This document shows positions 43,136-50,977 of a stretch of 64,000 bases of DNA, piece by piece. A program made the translations under genes and the position numbers. Position 1 is the stretch's first letter. Each line of letters starts with the position of its first letter. The stretch lies in assembly GCA_944548615.1 (NCBI GenBank), contig OX155961.1:21594773-21658772 (forward strand), written 5' to 3'. The notes below the pieces were generated by a model, which worked only from the letters and a program-made list of their open reading frames with translations, searched no databases and was not told the DNA's origin. The DNA is from Micropterix aruncella. Taxonomy: Eukaryota; Arthropoda; Insecta; Lepidoptera; Micropterigidae.

Positions 43136-44939
43136 TTGACAGTTGGTTCGAAATTTGAATTTTCAAATTTGACAGTTGGTTCGAAATTTGAATTTTCAAA
43201 TTTGACAGTTGGTTCGAAATTTGAATTTTCAAATCTGACAGTTGGTTCGAAATTTGAATTTTCAAATCTGACAGTTGGTTCGAAATTTGAATTTTCAAAT
43301 CTGACAGTTGGTTCGATATTTGACTTTTCAAATTTGACAGTTGGTTCGAAATTTGAATTTTCAAATTTGACAGTTGGTTCGAAATTTGAATTTTCAAATC
43401 TGACAGTTGGTTCGAAATTTGAATTTTCAAATTTGACAGTTGGTTTGAAATTTGAATTTTCAAATCTGACAGTTGGTTCGAAATTTGAATTTTCAAATCT
43501 GACAGTTGGTTCGAAATTTGAATTTTCAAATTTGACAGTTGGTTCGAAATTTGAATTTTCAAATCTGACAGTTGGTTCTAAATTTGAATTTCCAAATTTG
43601 ACAGTAGGTTCGAAATTTGAATTTTCAAATCTGACAGTTGGTTCGAAATTTAAATTTTCAAATCTGACAGTTGGTTCGAAATTTGAATTTTCAAATCTGA
43701 CAGTTGGTTCGAAATTTGAATTTTCAAATCTGACAGTTGGTTCGAAATTTGACTTTTCAAATTTGACGGTTGGTTCGAAATTTGAATTTTCAAATCTGAC
43801 AGTTGGTTCGAAATTTGAATTTTCAAATCTGACAGTTGGTTCGAAATTTGACTTTTCAAATTTGACAGTTGGTTCGAAATTTGAATTTTCAAATTTGACA
43901 GTTGGTTCGAAATTTGAATTTTGAAATCTGACAGTTGGTTCGAAATTTGAATTTTTAAATTTGACAGTTGGTTCGAAATTTGAATTTTCAAATCTGACAG
44001 TTGGTTCGAAATTTGACTTTTCAAATTTGACAGTTGGTTCGAAATTTGAATATTCAAATTTGACAGTTGGTTCGAAATTTGAATTTTCAAATCTGACAGT
44101 TGGTTCGAAATTTGAATTTTAAAATCTGACAGTTGGTTCGAAAATTGAATTTTCAAATCTGACAGTTGGTTCGAAATTTGAATTTTCAAATCTGACAGTT
44201 GGTTCGAAATTTGAATTTTTAAATTTGACAGTTGGTTCGAAATTTGAATTTTCAAATCTGACAGTTGGTTCGAAATTTGACTTTTCAAATTTGACAGTTG
44301 GTTCGAAATTTGAATTTTCAAATTTGACAGTTGGTTCGAAATTTGAATTTTTAAATTTGACAGTTGGTTCGAAATTTGAATTTTCAAATCTGACAGTTGG
44401 TTCGAAATTTGACTTTTGAAATTTGACAGTTGGTTCGAAATTTGAATTTTCAAATTTGACAGTTGGTTCGAAATTTGAATTTTCAAATCTGACAGTTGGT
44501 TCGAAATTTGAATTTTCAAATCTGACAGTTGGTTCGAAATTTGAATTTTCAAATCTGACAGTTGGTTCGAAATTTGACTTTTCAAATTTGACAGTTGGTT
44601 CGAAATTTGAATTGTCAAATTTGACAGTCGGTTCGAAATTTGAATTTTCAAATCTGACAGTTGGTTCGAAATTTGAATTTTTAAATTTGACAGTTGGTTC
44701 GAAATTTGAATTTTCAAATCTGACAGTTGGTTCGAAATTTGACTTTTCAAATTTGACAGTTGGTTCGAAATTTAAATTTTTAAATTTGACAGTTGGTTCG
44801 AAATTTGAATTTTCAAATTTGACAGTTGGTTCAAAATTTGAATTTTCAAATCTGACAGTTGGTTCGAAATTTGAATTTTCAAATTTGACAGTTGGTTCGA
44901 AATTTGAATTTTCAAATCTGACAGTTGGTTCGAAATTTG

Positions 44940-45169
44940 AATTTTTAAATTTGACAGTTGGTTCGAAATTTGAAATTTCAAATTTGACAGTTGGTTCGAA
45001 ATTTGAATTTTCAAATCTGACAGTTGGTTCGAAATTTTAATTTTCAAATCTGACAGTTGGTTCGACATTTGAATTTTCAAATTTGACAGTTGGTTCGAAA
45101 TTTGAATTTTCAAATCTGACAGTTGGTTCGAAATTTGAATTTTCAAATCTGACAGTTGGTTCGAAATTT
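44940..45169. repeat. Diverged right edge of the 33-bp array
   Basis: The last seven monomers carry variants not seen in the interior: GAAATTTCAAATTTG (44970), GAAATTTTAATTTTC (45035) and GGTTCGACATTTG (45060). This is the usual pattern at a satellite edge, where homogenisation is weaker. The array stops within TTCGAAATTTC and the neighbouring repeat starts at GTCTCTACGG. Confidence 0.85.
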
Positions 45170-46091
45170 CGTCTCTACGGTTGACCGTTGAGGAGTTCCC
45201 TCGTCGGGAGCCAACCCTGGGTGCAGCAGCCATGTCATGGTGGAACTTAGTAATTGCCATCATAATGGAATGCCTATACCAAATTTCACGTCTCTACGGT
45301 TGACCGTTGAGGAGTTCCCTCGTCGGGAGCCAACCCTGGGTGCACCAGCCATGTCATGGTGGAACTTAGTAATTGCCATCATAATGGAATGCCTATACCA
45401 AATTTCACGTCTCTACGGTTGACCGTTGAGGAGTTCCCTCGTCGGGAGCCAACCCTGGGTGCAGCAGCCATGTCATCGTGGAACTTAGTAATTGCCATCA
45501 TAATGGAATGCCTATACCAAATTTCACGTCTCTACGGTTGACCGTTGAGGAGTTCCCTCGTCGGGAGCCAACCCTGGGTGCAGCAGCCATGTCATGGTGG
45601 AACTTAGTAATTGCCATCATAATGGAATGCCTATACCAAATTTCACGTCTCTACGGTTGACCGTTGAGGAGTTCCCTCGTCGGGAGCCAACCCTGGGTGC
45701 AGTAGCCATGTCATGGTGGAACTTAGTAATTGCCATCATAATGGAATGCCTATACCAAATTTCACGTCTCTACGGTTGACCGTTGAGGAGTTCCCTCGTC
45801 GGGAGCCAACCCTGGGTGCAGTAGCCATGTCATGGTGGAACTTAGTAATTGCCATCATAATGGAATGCCTATACCAAATTTCACGTCTCTACGGTTGACC
45901 GTTGAGGAGTTCCCTCGTCGGGAGCCAACCCTGGGTGCAGCAGCCATGTCATGGTGGAACTTAGTAATTGCCATCATAATGGAATGCCTATACCAAATTT
46001 CACGTCTCTACGGTTGACCGTTGAGGAGTTCCCTCGTCGGGAGCCAACCCTGGGTGCAGCAGCCATGTCATGGTGAAACTTAGTAATTGCC
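45170..46091. repeat. 119-bp tandem repeat, seven full copies plus a partial eighth
   Basis: The unit runs from GTCTCTACGGTTGACCGTTG to ATACCAAATTTCAC. Copies start about every 119 bp from 45171 and the last breaks off after AACTTAGTAATTGCCA. Copies differ by single bases (GCAGCAGCC, GCACCAGCC, GCAGTAGCC; TCATGG or TCATCG). Each has the small dyad ACGGTTGACCGT. The period is not a multiple of 3, so the roughly 60-codon open frames that recur in it shift phase from unit to unit and are not one protein. The source of the unit is unknown to me. Confidence 0.95.
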
Positions 46092-46400
46092 AATCTGAAG
46101 TCATCACTTTTTTGTAAATTACATTTTTCTTGGCATCTACAAAGTCAAACAACTTGAAACTATATTGGTAACATGTACCAAGCAAATGCTTAAAATGTAA
46201 CATTATAATATTTTGCATTTCTTAAAAAAAACCATTATAATCTTTCAAAAAACCAACAAAAAAATTATTTGTCGTGCGCTATTTCAGCAAACTGTACGAC
46301 TGCGCAAGCAATTATAGGCTTTAGGTCTATGGCCAACCGCTGGTGATTCGCTTGGCGGAGCCGAGCGGGGCCGAGCGATGCCGAGCCGGACCTGACATTA
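46092..46400. other. Unassigned spacer with a short GCCGAGCGG block
   Basis: This is mostly AT-rich DNA with A-runs and no coding signal. At 46356-46390 it contains three copies of a decamer of type GCCGAGCGGG, the same motif that forms longer blocks at 47629 and 48765. It ends in CCGGACCTGAC, which in other copies precedes the composite repeat. Confidence 0.6.
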
Positions 46401-46723
46401 AATGACCTACCCTCAAATTTGAAAATTCAAATTTCATGCCAGATCCTACCGGTTATTTCATAAGGTTGCACCAGAAATATAGAAAAAATATCTGACAAAA
46501 CATATATAGCACTTCTCTGCCGATATAGAAAAAACGCCAAATGGCCGAGTGGTAAAAACTTTGTTTTACAGGCCAGGGTACCCGGGTTCGATACCCAGTC
46601 AGGATTCAGTTTTTTTTCGTTTTTTCTTATCTTGATATTACTAAAATAGTATTATCATTTCAAAAAACACATTATTTTAGCTCTCTTTTTTTAATTTTTT
46701 TTATCAACAATTAAAAATTTAGT
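46401..46723 (+). repeat. Composite tRNA-like repeat, copy A
   Basis: The order in the unit is as follows: an inverted satellite-like segment CAAATTTGAAAATTCAAATTTC; a stretch CATGCCAGATCCTACCGG; AGAAATATAGAAAAAATATC; CTCTGCCGATATAG; a tRNA-like domain; and an AT-rich tail ending AAAATTTAGTACCAACT. The tRNA-like domain has an A box TGGCCGAGTGG (46542-46552) and a B box GGTTCGATACC (46585-46595), spaced as in a tRNA gene. A T-stem and loop can be drawn, but the acceptor strands do not pair, so it is not a functional tRNA gene. It fits a tRNA-derived SINE or a tandem repeat that captured one. Confidence 0.85.
46542..46595 (+). promoter_or_regulatory. Internal pol III promoter boxes A and B
   Basis: The A box TGGCCGAGTGG agrees with the consensus TRGCNNAGYNGG allowing for the one-base D-loop gap. 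The B box GGTTCGATACC agrees with GGTTCGANNCC. A run of Ts follows at 46611, which could end pol III transcription. Both boxes are also present in copies B (46860, 46903) and D (47425, 47467), and they decay in C and E. Confidence 0.7.
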
Positions 46724-47037
46724 ACCAACTGTCAAATTTGAAAATTCAAATTTCATGCCAAATCCTACCGGTGGTTTCCAAAGGTTGCACTAGGAATATA
46801 GAAAAAATATCTGACAAAACATATATAGCACTTCTCTGCCGATAAAAAAAAACGCCAAATGGCCGAGGGGTAAAAACACTGTTTTACAGGCCAGTGTACC
46901 CGGGTTCGATACCCAGTCAGGACTCATTTTTTTTTTTCGTTTTTTCTTCTCTTGATATTACTAAAATAGTATTAACATTTCAAAAAATTCAATATTTTAG
47001 CTCTCTTTTTTTTATTATCGAAAATAAAAATTTTAGT
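46724..47037 (+). repeat. Composite tRNA-like repeat, copy B (314 bp)
   Basis: This is a full unit. It opens with ACCAACTGTCAAATTTG and continues AAAATTCAAATTTC, which together are the reverse complement of nearly one whole 33-bp satellite monomer. The A box is TGGCCGAGGGG at 46860 and the B box GGTTCGATACC at 46903-46913. A T-run follows at 46926. Confidence 0.85.
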
Positions 47038-47287
47038 ACCAACTATCAAATTTGAAAATTCAAATTTCATGCCAGATCCTACCGGTGGTTTTCAAAGGTT
47101 GCACTAGGAATATAGAAAAAATATCTGACAAAACATATATAGCACTTCTCTGCCGATATAGAAAAAACGCCAAATGGCCGAGTGAAAAACACTGTTTCTC
47201 TTCATATTACTAAAATAGTATTAACATTTCAAAAAACACATTATTTTAGCCTCTCTTTTTTTTTTCATCGAAAATTAAAATTTTAGT
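47038..47287 (+). repeat. Composite repeat, copy C, internally deleted (250 bp)
   Basis: Compared with copy B, about 60 bp is missing after GGCCGAGTGAAAAACACTGTTT. The loss covers the T-arm, the B box and the T-run. The inverted satellite segment reads ACCAACTATCAAATTTG. Confidence 0.85.
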
Positions 47288-47628
47288 ACCAACTGTCAAA
47301 TTTGAACATTCAAATTTCATGCCAGATCCAACCGGTGGTTTCCAAAGGCTGCACTAGGAATATAGAAAAAATATCTGACAAAACATATGTAGCACTTCTC
47401 TGCCGATATAGAAAAAACGCCAAATGGCCGAGGGGTAAAACACTGTTTTATAGGCCAGGGTACCCGGGTTCGAAACCTAGCCAGGACTCATTTTTTTTCG
47501 TTTTTTTTCTCTCTGTATTACTAAAAAGGTATTAACATTTCAAAAAACACATTATTTTAGCTCTCTCTATATTAGTATAGTTTATATTATATTAGTTTTT
47601 TTTTCATCGATAATTAAAATTTTAGTAT
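47288..47628 (+). repeat. Composite tRNA-like repeat, copy D
   Basis: This is a full unit with an A box at 47425 and a B box GGTTCGAAACC at 47467-47477. Its AT-rich tail is longer than in other copies, with an extra TATATTAGTATAG segment around 47568-47595. It runs straight into a GC-rich decamer block. Confidence 0.85.
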
Positions 47629-47733
47629 TGGGGTCGAGCGGGGCCGAGCGGAGCCGAGCGGGGCCGAGCCGGGCCGAGCGGAGCCGAGCGGAGCCGAGCG
47701 GAGCCGAGCGGGGCCAAACGGGGCCGAGCCGGA
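47629..47733. repeat. GC-rich decamer minisatellite
   Basis: About ten tandem copies of a 10-bp unit GCCGAGCGGG/A, with small variations such as GGGCCAAACG. It sits between an AAAATTTTAGTA tail and CCGGACCTGACC, the same flanks as the block at 48765. It therefore belongs to the composite unit and varies in copy number between units. Confidence 0.9.
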
Positions 47734-47996
47734 CCTGACCTAACCTCAAATTTGAAAATTCAAATTTCATGCCAGATCCTGCCGGTGGTTTCATAAGGTT
47801 GCACCAGAAATACAAAATATCTGACAAAACATATATAGTTCTTCTCTGCCGATATAGAAAAAACGCCAAATGGCCGAGGGGTAAAAACACTGTTTTACAG
47901 TACCCGGGTTCAAAACTTAGTCGGGACTCATTTTTTTTTTCGTTTTTTTCTTCTCTTCATATTACTAAAATAGTATTAACATTTCAAAAAACACAT
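47734..47996 (+). repeat. Composite tRNA-like repeat, copy E, left part
   Basis: The unit begins CCTGACCTAACCTCAAATTTG. The A box (about 47871) is intact, while the B box has decayed to GGTTCAAAACT near 47909. The unit is cut at AAACACAT by the palindromic LTR structure and resumes at 48658. Confidence 0.85.
47992..47996. repeat. 5-bp target-site duplication (left)
   Basis: CACAT here is repeated directly at 48658-48662. Sister copies of the unit carry one uninterrupted AAACACATTATTTTAG, so the 5 bp were duplicated on insertion. Confidence 0.85.
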
Positions 47997-48315
47997 TGTT
48001 TCGTACTTAGCCTAAACCGTTCTAGCGTGGCAACTTTACATCGAGCGATGCCGCTGAACGCAACCAACGAGTGAAGGGAAGACGGGTCGAACGCCGCCAC
48101 TGAGACGTCAGATTACCATACGATCGGAGCGGACGGTCGATATCGTCGCCACCGCAATTCCTGCTTGTTATAAATATATTTCGCTCGCGTGTACTTTGTA
48201 TTGTACCAAATCGACAATAAATCTGTGCCACCACGAACAAGGCGTTTACCTGGAATCCTGCAATCCTTCACCAGCGACATTTAGAGGTTGTCCGAGGAGA
48301 CCGCACCTCATTACA
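47997..48315 (+). mobile_element. LTR of an LTR retrotransposon, complete, plus orientation (319 bp)
   Basis: It begins TGTTTCGTAC and ends CATTACA, giving the TG...CA ends of an LTR. It is followed at once by TGG, the first bases of a primer-binding site. A TATA-like TATAAATA lies at 48169-48176 and an AATAAA at 48216-48221, in the order U3-R-U5. No gag or pol is attached. The 5-bp target duplication suits the Gypsy or BEL/Pao groups; the LTR alone does not decide between them. Confidence 0.85.
48169..48221 (+). promoter_or_regulatory. LTR TATA-like box and polyadenylation signal
   Basis: TATAAATA at 48169-48176 lies 40 bp upstream of AATAAA at 48216-48221. This spacing fits a U3 promoter and the poly(A) signal at the R/U5 border. 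The mirror copy lies in the inverted arm near 48433-48486. Confidence 0.55.
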
Positions 48316-48357
48316 TGGTCCTTCGAGCCGGATCTGAACCAGCGACCTATGGATCTC
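48316..48357 (-). other. Antisense copy of the tRNA-Tyr 3' half, with CCA
   Basis: Read on the minus strand, this segment carries a 5' AGATCCATAGGTCGCTGG, then a T-loop, then CCGGCTCGAAGGA and CCA. From memory this is the 3' half of eukaryotic tRNA-Tyr from the base after the anticodon to the added CCA tail. CCA is not encoded in eukaryotic tRNA genes, so the source was a mature tRNA used as primer. A normal primer-binding site is about 18 nt; here the copy is about 38-42 nt. It ends close to the anticodon, where tRNA-Tyr is modified (position 37). Confidence 0.85.
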
Positions 48358-48657
48358 CTCGGACAACCTCTAAATGTCGCTGGTGAAGGATTGCAGGATT
48401 CCAGGTAAACGCCTTGTTCGTGGTGGCACAGATTTATTGTCGATTTGGTACAATACAAAGTACACGCGAGCGAAATATATTTATAACAAGCAGGAATTGC
48501 GGTGGCGACGACATCGACCGTCCGCTCCGATCGTATGGTAATCTGACGTCTCAGTGGCGGCGTTCGACCCGTCTTCCCTTCACTCGTTGGTTGCGTTCAG
48601 CGGCATCGCTCGATGTAAAGTTGCCACGCTAGAACGGTTTAGGCTAAGTACGAAACA
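48354..48657 (-). mobile_element. Inverted second LTR, lacking 15 bp of U5 (304 bp)
   Basis: It is the reverse complement of 47997-48300 with a single mismatch (GATGTCGTC against GATATCGTC). The final 15 bp of the LTR (48301-48315) have no counterpart. The outer end is CGAAACA, so both outer ends of the insertion are U3 termini. It is followed by the CACAT duplication at 48658-48662. Confidence 0.9.
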
Positions 48658-48764
48658 CACATTATTTTAGCTCTCTTCTAAAAAAGGTATTATTTAAAAA
48701 AACACATTATTTTAGCTCTCTCTATTTTAGTTTTTTTTTTCATCAATAAATAAAATTTTAGTAC
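48658..48764 (+). repeat. Composite repeat, copy E, right part
   Basis: This is the continuation of copy E after the LTR insertion. It opens with CACATTATTTTAGCTCTC and includes a short internal duplication of ACACATTATTTTAGCTCTC. It ends AAAATTTTAGTAC before the next decamer block. Confidence 0.8.
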
Positions 48765-48838
48765 CGGGGTCGAGCGGGGCCGAGCGGAGCCGAGCGGAGA
48801 CGAGCTGAGCCGAGCGGGGCCGAGCGGGGCCGAGCCGG
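48765..48838. repeat. GC-rich decamer minisatellite, second block
   Basis: About seven units of GCCGAGCGGG/A type, including the variants GAGACGAGCT and GAGCCGAGCG. It is followed by CCGGACCTGAC, so it is the start of a further composite unit (copy F) that a LINE insertion then splits. Confidence 0.9.
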
Positions 48839-48940
48839 ACCTGACATGACATGACATGATGACAATGATGACATGATGACATGATGACATGATGACCTGA
48901 TGACATGATGACATGAAGACAACATGACATGACATGACGT
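48839..48940. repeat. GACAT/GATGACAT simple repeat
   Basis: Short-period repeats of GACAT and GATGACAT occupy about 100 bp between the composite unit and the 5' edge of a truncated LINE. They may have grown from CCTGACAT at the insertion point. Confidence 0.85.
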
Positions 48941-48943
48941 CAC

Positions 48944-49099
48944 AAATTTATGTCTATCCAACGTGGATAAAGGCAAAGCAACTGCCCTCATACTTTTAGA
49001 TTACAGCAAGGCTTTTGATTCTCTGGATCACTCTCTTCTGGTGGCAAAACTTTTACATCTAGGCTTTTCTGGGTCAGCATGCGAATTGATACGTAGTTA
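48944..49099 (+). pseudogene. CR1/Jockey-type LINE reverse transcriptase, 5' fragment (motif A)
   Basis: The frame reads DKGKATALILLDYSKAFDSL and then DHSLLVAKLLHLGFSG, ending ...IRSY. LLDYSKAFD is palm motif A of APE-type non-LTR reverse transcriptases. The element is 5'-truncated: no endonuclease or ORF1 is present upstream. The frame is cut after IRS at 49099 by a 1,878-bp DNA element. It continues at 50980 with the next residues Y-L-S-E-R, so both pieces are one gene. No ATG is assigned because the start is missing. Confidence 0.9.
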
Positions 49100-50977
49100 C
49101 AGTGGAATGCAAACATTTTGAGCTCTACAACTACATGCTCAGGTCACACGTATTGCATTTATTGCACTGCACTGCACACCAATGCACTGAAACCAAAAAA
49201 GGGATAGGCATATTTTATACCTGTGAGAATGACGGAGAGAGGTTGAGTTTACGCGTGACTGTAATGATTCTCGTCGAAGCCAGCCGTTTAACGGTACAGT
49301 CAGACGATTACATAACTAATAGATTCGTTTAGTGTCGAGTTGAATTGGGCTGTGATAATTTTTCAGTATATACGTGATTGTCTCAGCGGCCCGTCGTTTA
49401 GCGGTACAATCAGAAAAGTAACAAATAAATACGTTTTGTGTTGTATTTTGTCTTCGTGTTCTGTGTTGTGATCGTGCGTTCGACTGTGCTGAATCCCAGG
49501 AGGTACAGTAGGTAAATAACTTTATTTTCTATTATTTCTTGTCGTGATCGTCGTTTAATATGCCGTTAAAAACAAAATTGGGAAATAAGACGCTGAAATC
49601 CCAGACAAGGGGAATTGTACTGTAAAATTGGCACATATAATTATAATAATAGTTTGGACAGTGAAAGGTGATCGTATTGTGTTGTAAGCAGAGTCTATAA
49701 AAGTATTGTGTTTGAGATGTACTGTTATAATTGAGGCTCCTAATATAAAAGTGGTAATAGTTTGGAAAGTGAAACATGATTGTTTTGTGTTTTTGTGTCA
49801 CAATCCTAATGTTATTTTCCACATAATTATATATCACACCGTATTATAAACCAAACTAATTATCGATATTACATCATGGACGGTTATGCATGTAATGCAT
49901 GTGTTAATCGCTAATGAACATTTAAATTATAGTACAGTCATTCTCTAAAACAATACTGTTAGGATGGCTAGTCGATTTTGTACGTCGAAATTAAGTTTTT
50001 TTTTATTTTGTATTCATCACTTCAATATTTATTATTTTTTTTATTTTATTTGATTAAAAAAATTACACCGTTTGTAGTAACAAATGCTTGCGTCGCTCCT
50101 AACTAGGCATAGCCGATCTATTTTGAATATTTATATTTTATTGTGAAATTACTTGTTTTCTGCCTGCCTTTTTTCTTTCTGTTTCATGTCTTCAATTCAC
50201 GGGGACATCGATAAAGTAAATACATGGACCGGGGACATGAAATATTTTTGAATTATTGATTATATATAAATTATGGACAATAATAGTAACAAAAAAGTGG
50301 TCACTGGTTTTCTTTGGCGGTTCTTTCCAGTGGAATCTTACACCGTTTGTAGTAACAAATGCTTGCGTCGCTCCTAACTAGGCATAGCCGATCTATTTTG
50401 AATATTTATATTTTATTGTGAAATTACTTGTTTTCTGCCTGCCTTTTTTCTTTCTGTTTCATGTCTTCAATTCACGGGGACATCGATAAAGTAAATACAT
50501 GGACCGGGGACATGAAATATTTTTGAATTATTGATTATATATAAATTATGGATAATAATAGTACCAAAAAAGTGGTCACTGGTTTTATTTGGCGGTTCTT
50601 TCCAGTGGAATCTTACTTGTAGAACTCGCCGGAAAAAATAGGAAAAAGTACAATTACTGTCTTTTGACGTTCAGTATGTGTATATTATGTATTTACATTG
50701 AATAAAAATATTTGAAATTGAATTTGAATTTGTTAATTAGACTATAAAAGCCAATTTTAAATTTTCAATACAACATCACGATATCAAATATTCTGTCGTT
50801 GGCTGTACATGCCTTGGTTTTAAGGAAGACGGCGAAGTCCGTTACATATAGCGGCTCTAGTCTAGCACGAGGCCATTTGATTTTCTTTCTCATGTGCAGT
50901 TTTGACGAGGTTGTGTTTAATCTGTGTAAGCATTTTTGAGACTGTGGTCGAGAGCTCAAAAAGAATGCAGCGGACTA
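49100..50977. mobile_element. TA-flanked non-autonomous Tc1/mariner-like DNA element (1,878 bp)
   Basis: The element begins CAGTGGAATGC and ends GCAGCGGACTA. The termini are imperfect inverted repeats over about 45 bp, with a shared core TTTTGAGCTCT (GAGCTC near 49120 and 50952). TA lies on both sides (49098-49099 and 50978-50979). Removing the element and one TA restores the reverse transcriptase frame exactly (AGT TAT CTG TCA). No transposase is visible inside. The interior is AT-rich with several diverged internal duplications, for example 49251-49335 against 49370-49447 and around 49645 against 49753. Assignment to Tc1/mariner rests on the TA duplication and the CAGT end only. Confidence 0.75.
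50063..50612. repeat. 275-bp tandem direct duplication
   Basis: TTACACCGTTTGTAG starts at 50063 and again at 50338, and the following 275 bp are nearly identical. The few differences include GGACAATAATAG/GGATAATAATAG, AACAAAAAA/ACCAAAAAA and TTTTCTTTGG/TTTTATTTGG. The duplication lies wholly inside the TA-flanked element and looks recent. Confidence 0.9.

Larger units (their letters stand above)
1..45169. repeat. 33-bp AT-rich satellite array, about 1,370 tandem monomers
   Basis: The consensus monomer reads GACAGTTGGTTCGAAATTTG followed by AATTTTCAAATCT (33 bp). The main polymorphic sites are C/T in AAATCTGAC versus AAATTTGAC, GAATTTTC versus GACTTTTC, and TTCGAA versus TTCGAT. Each monomer holds a dyad, AAATTTGAA-TT-TTCAAATTT, and a TTCGAA palindrome. 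The array starts before the window and ends at an AAATTTC junction with a 119-bp repeat. Landmarks such as 146, 3083, 9650 and 18527 are spaced by exact multiples of 33, and so are 20696, 34622 and 44423 once 9 deleted bases are added back. Because 33 is a multiple of 3, the repeat stays open for long stretches on both strands, but no start context, gene structure or non-repeat domain supports coding. A pericentromeric, subtelomeric or interstitial heterochromatic block is likely; the sequence does not say which. Confidence 0.98.

Noticed and set aside
1..45169. CRISPR-like array
   Set aside because: Repeats are contiguous 33-bp monomers with no unique spacers, and the context is eukaryotic.
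45237..46017. Series of roughly 60-codon frames in the 119-bp repeat
   Set aside because: Same frame copied by the tandem repeat. The 119-bp period is not a multiple of 3 and each ends in the next unit; no protein evidence.
46535..46612. Functional tRNA gene
   Set aside because: A and B boxes are good, but the acceptor strands do not pair and the anticodon arm is not convincing. It behaves as part of a repeat unit.
48196..48458. Identical 70-codon frames on both strands around 48.3 kb
   Set aside because: They are mirror images caused by the LTR palindrome and have no coding support.
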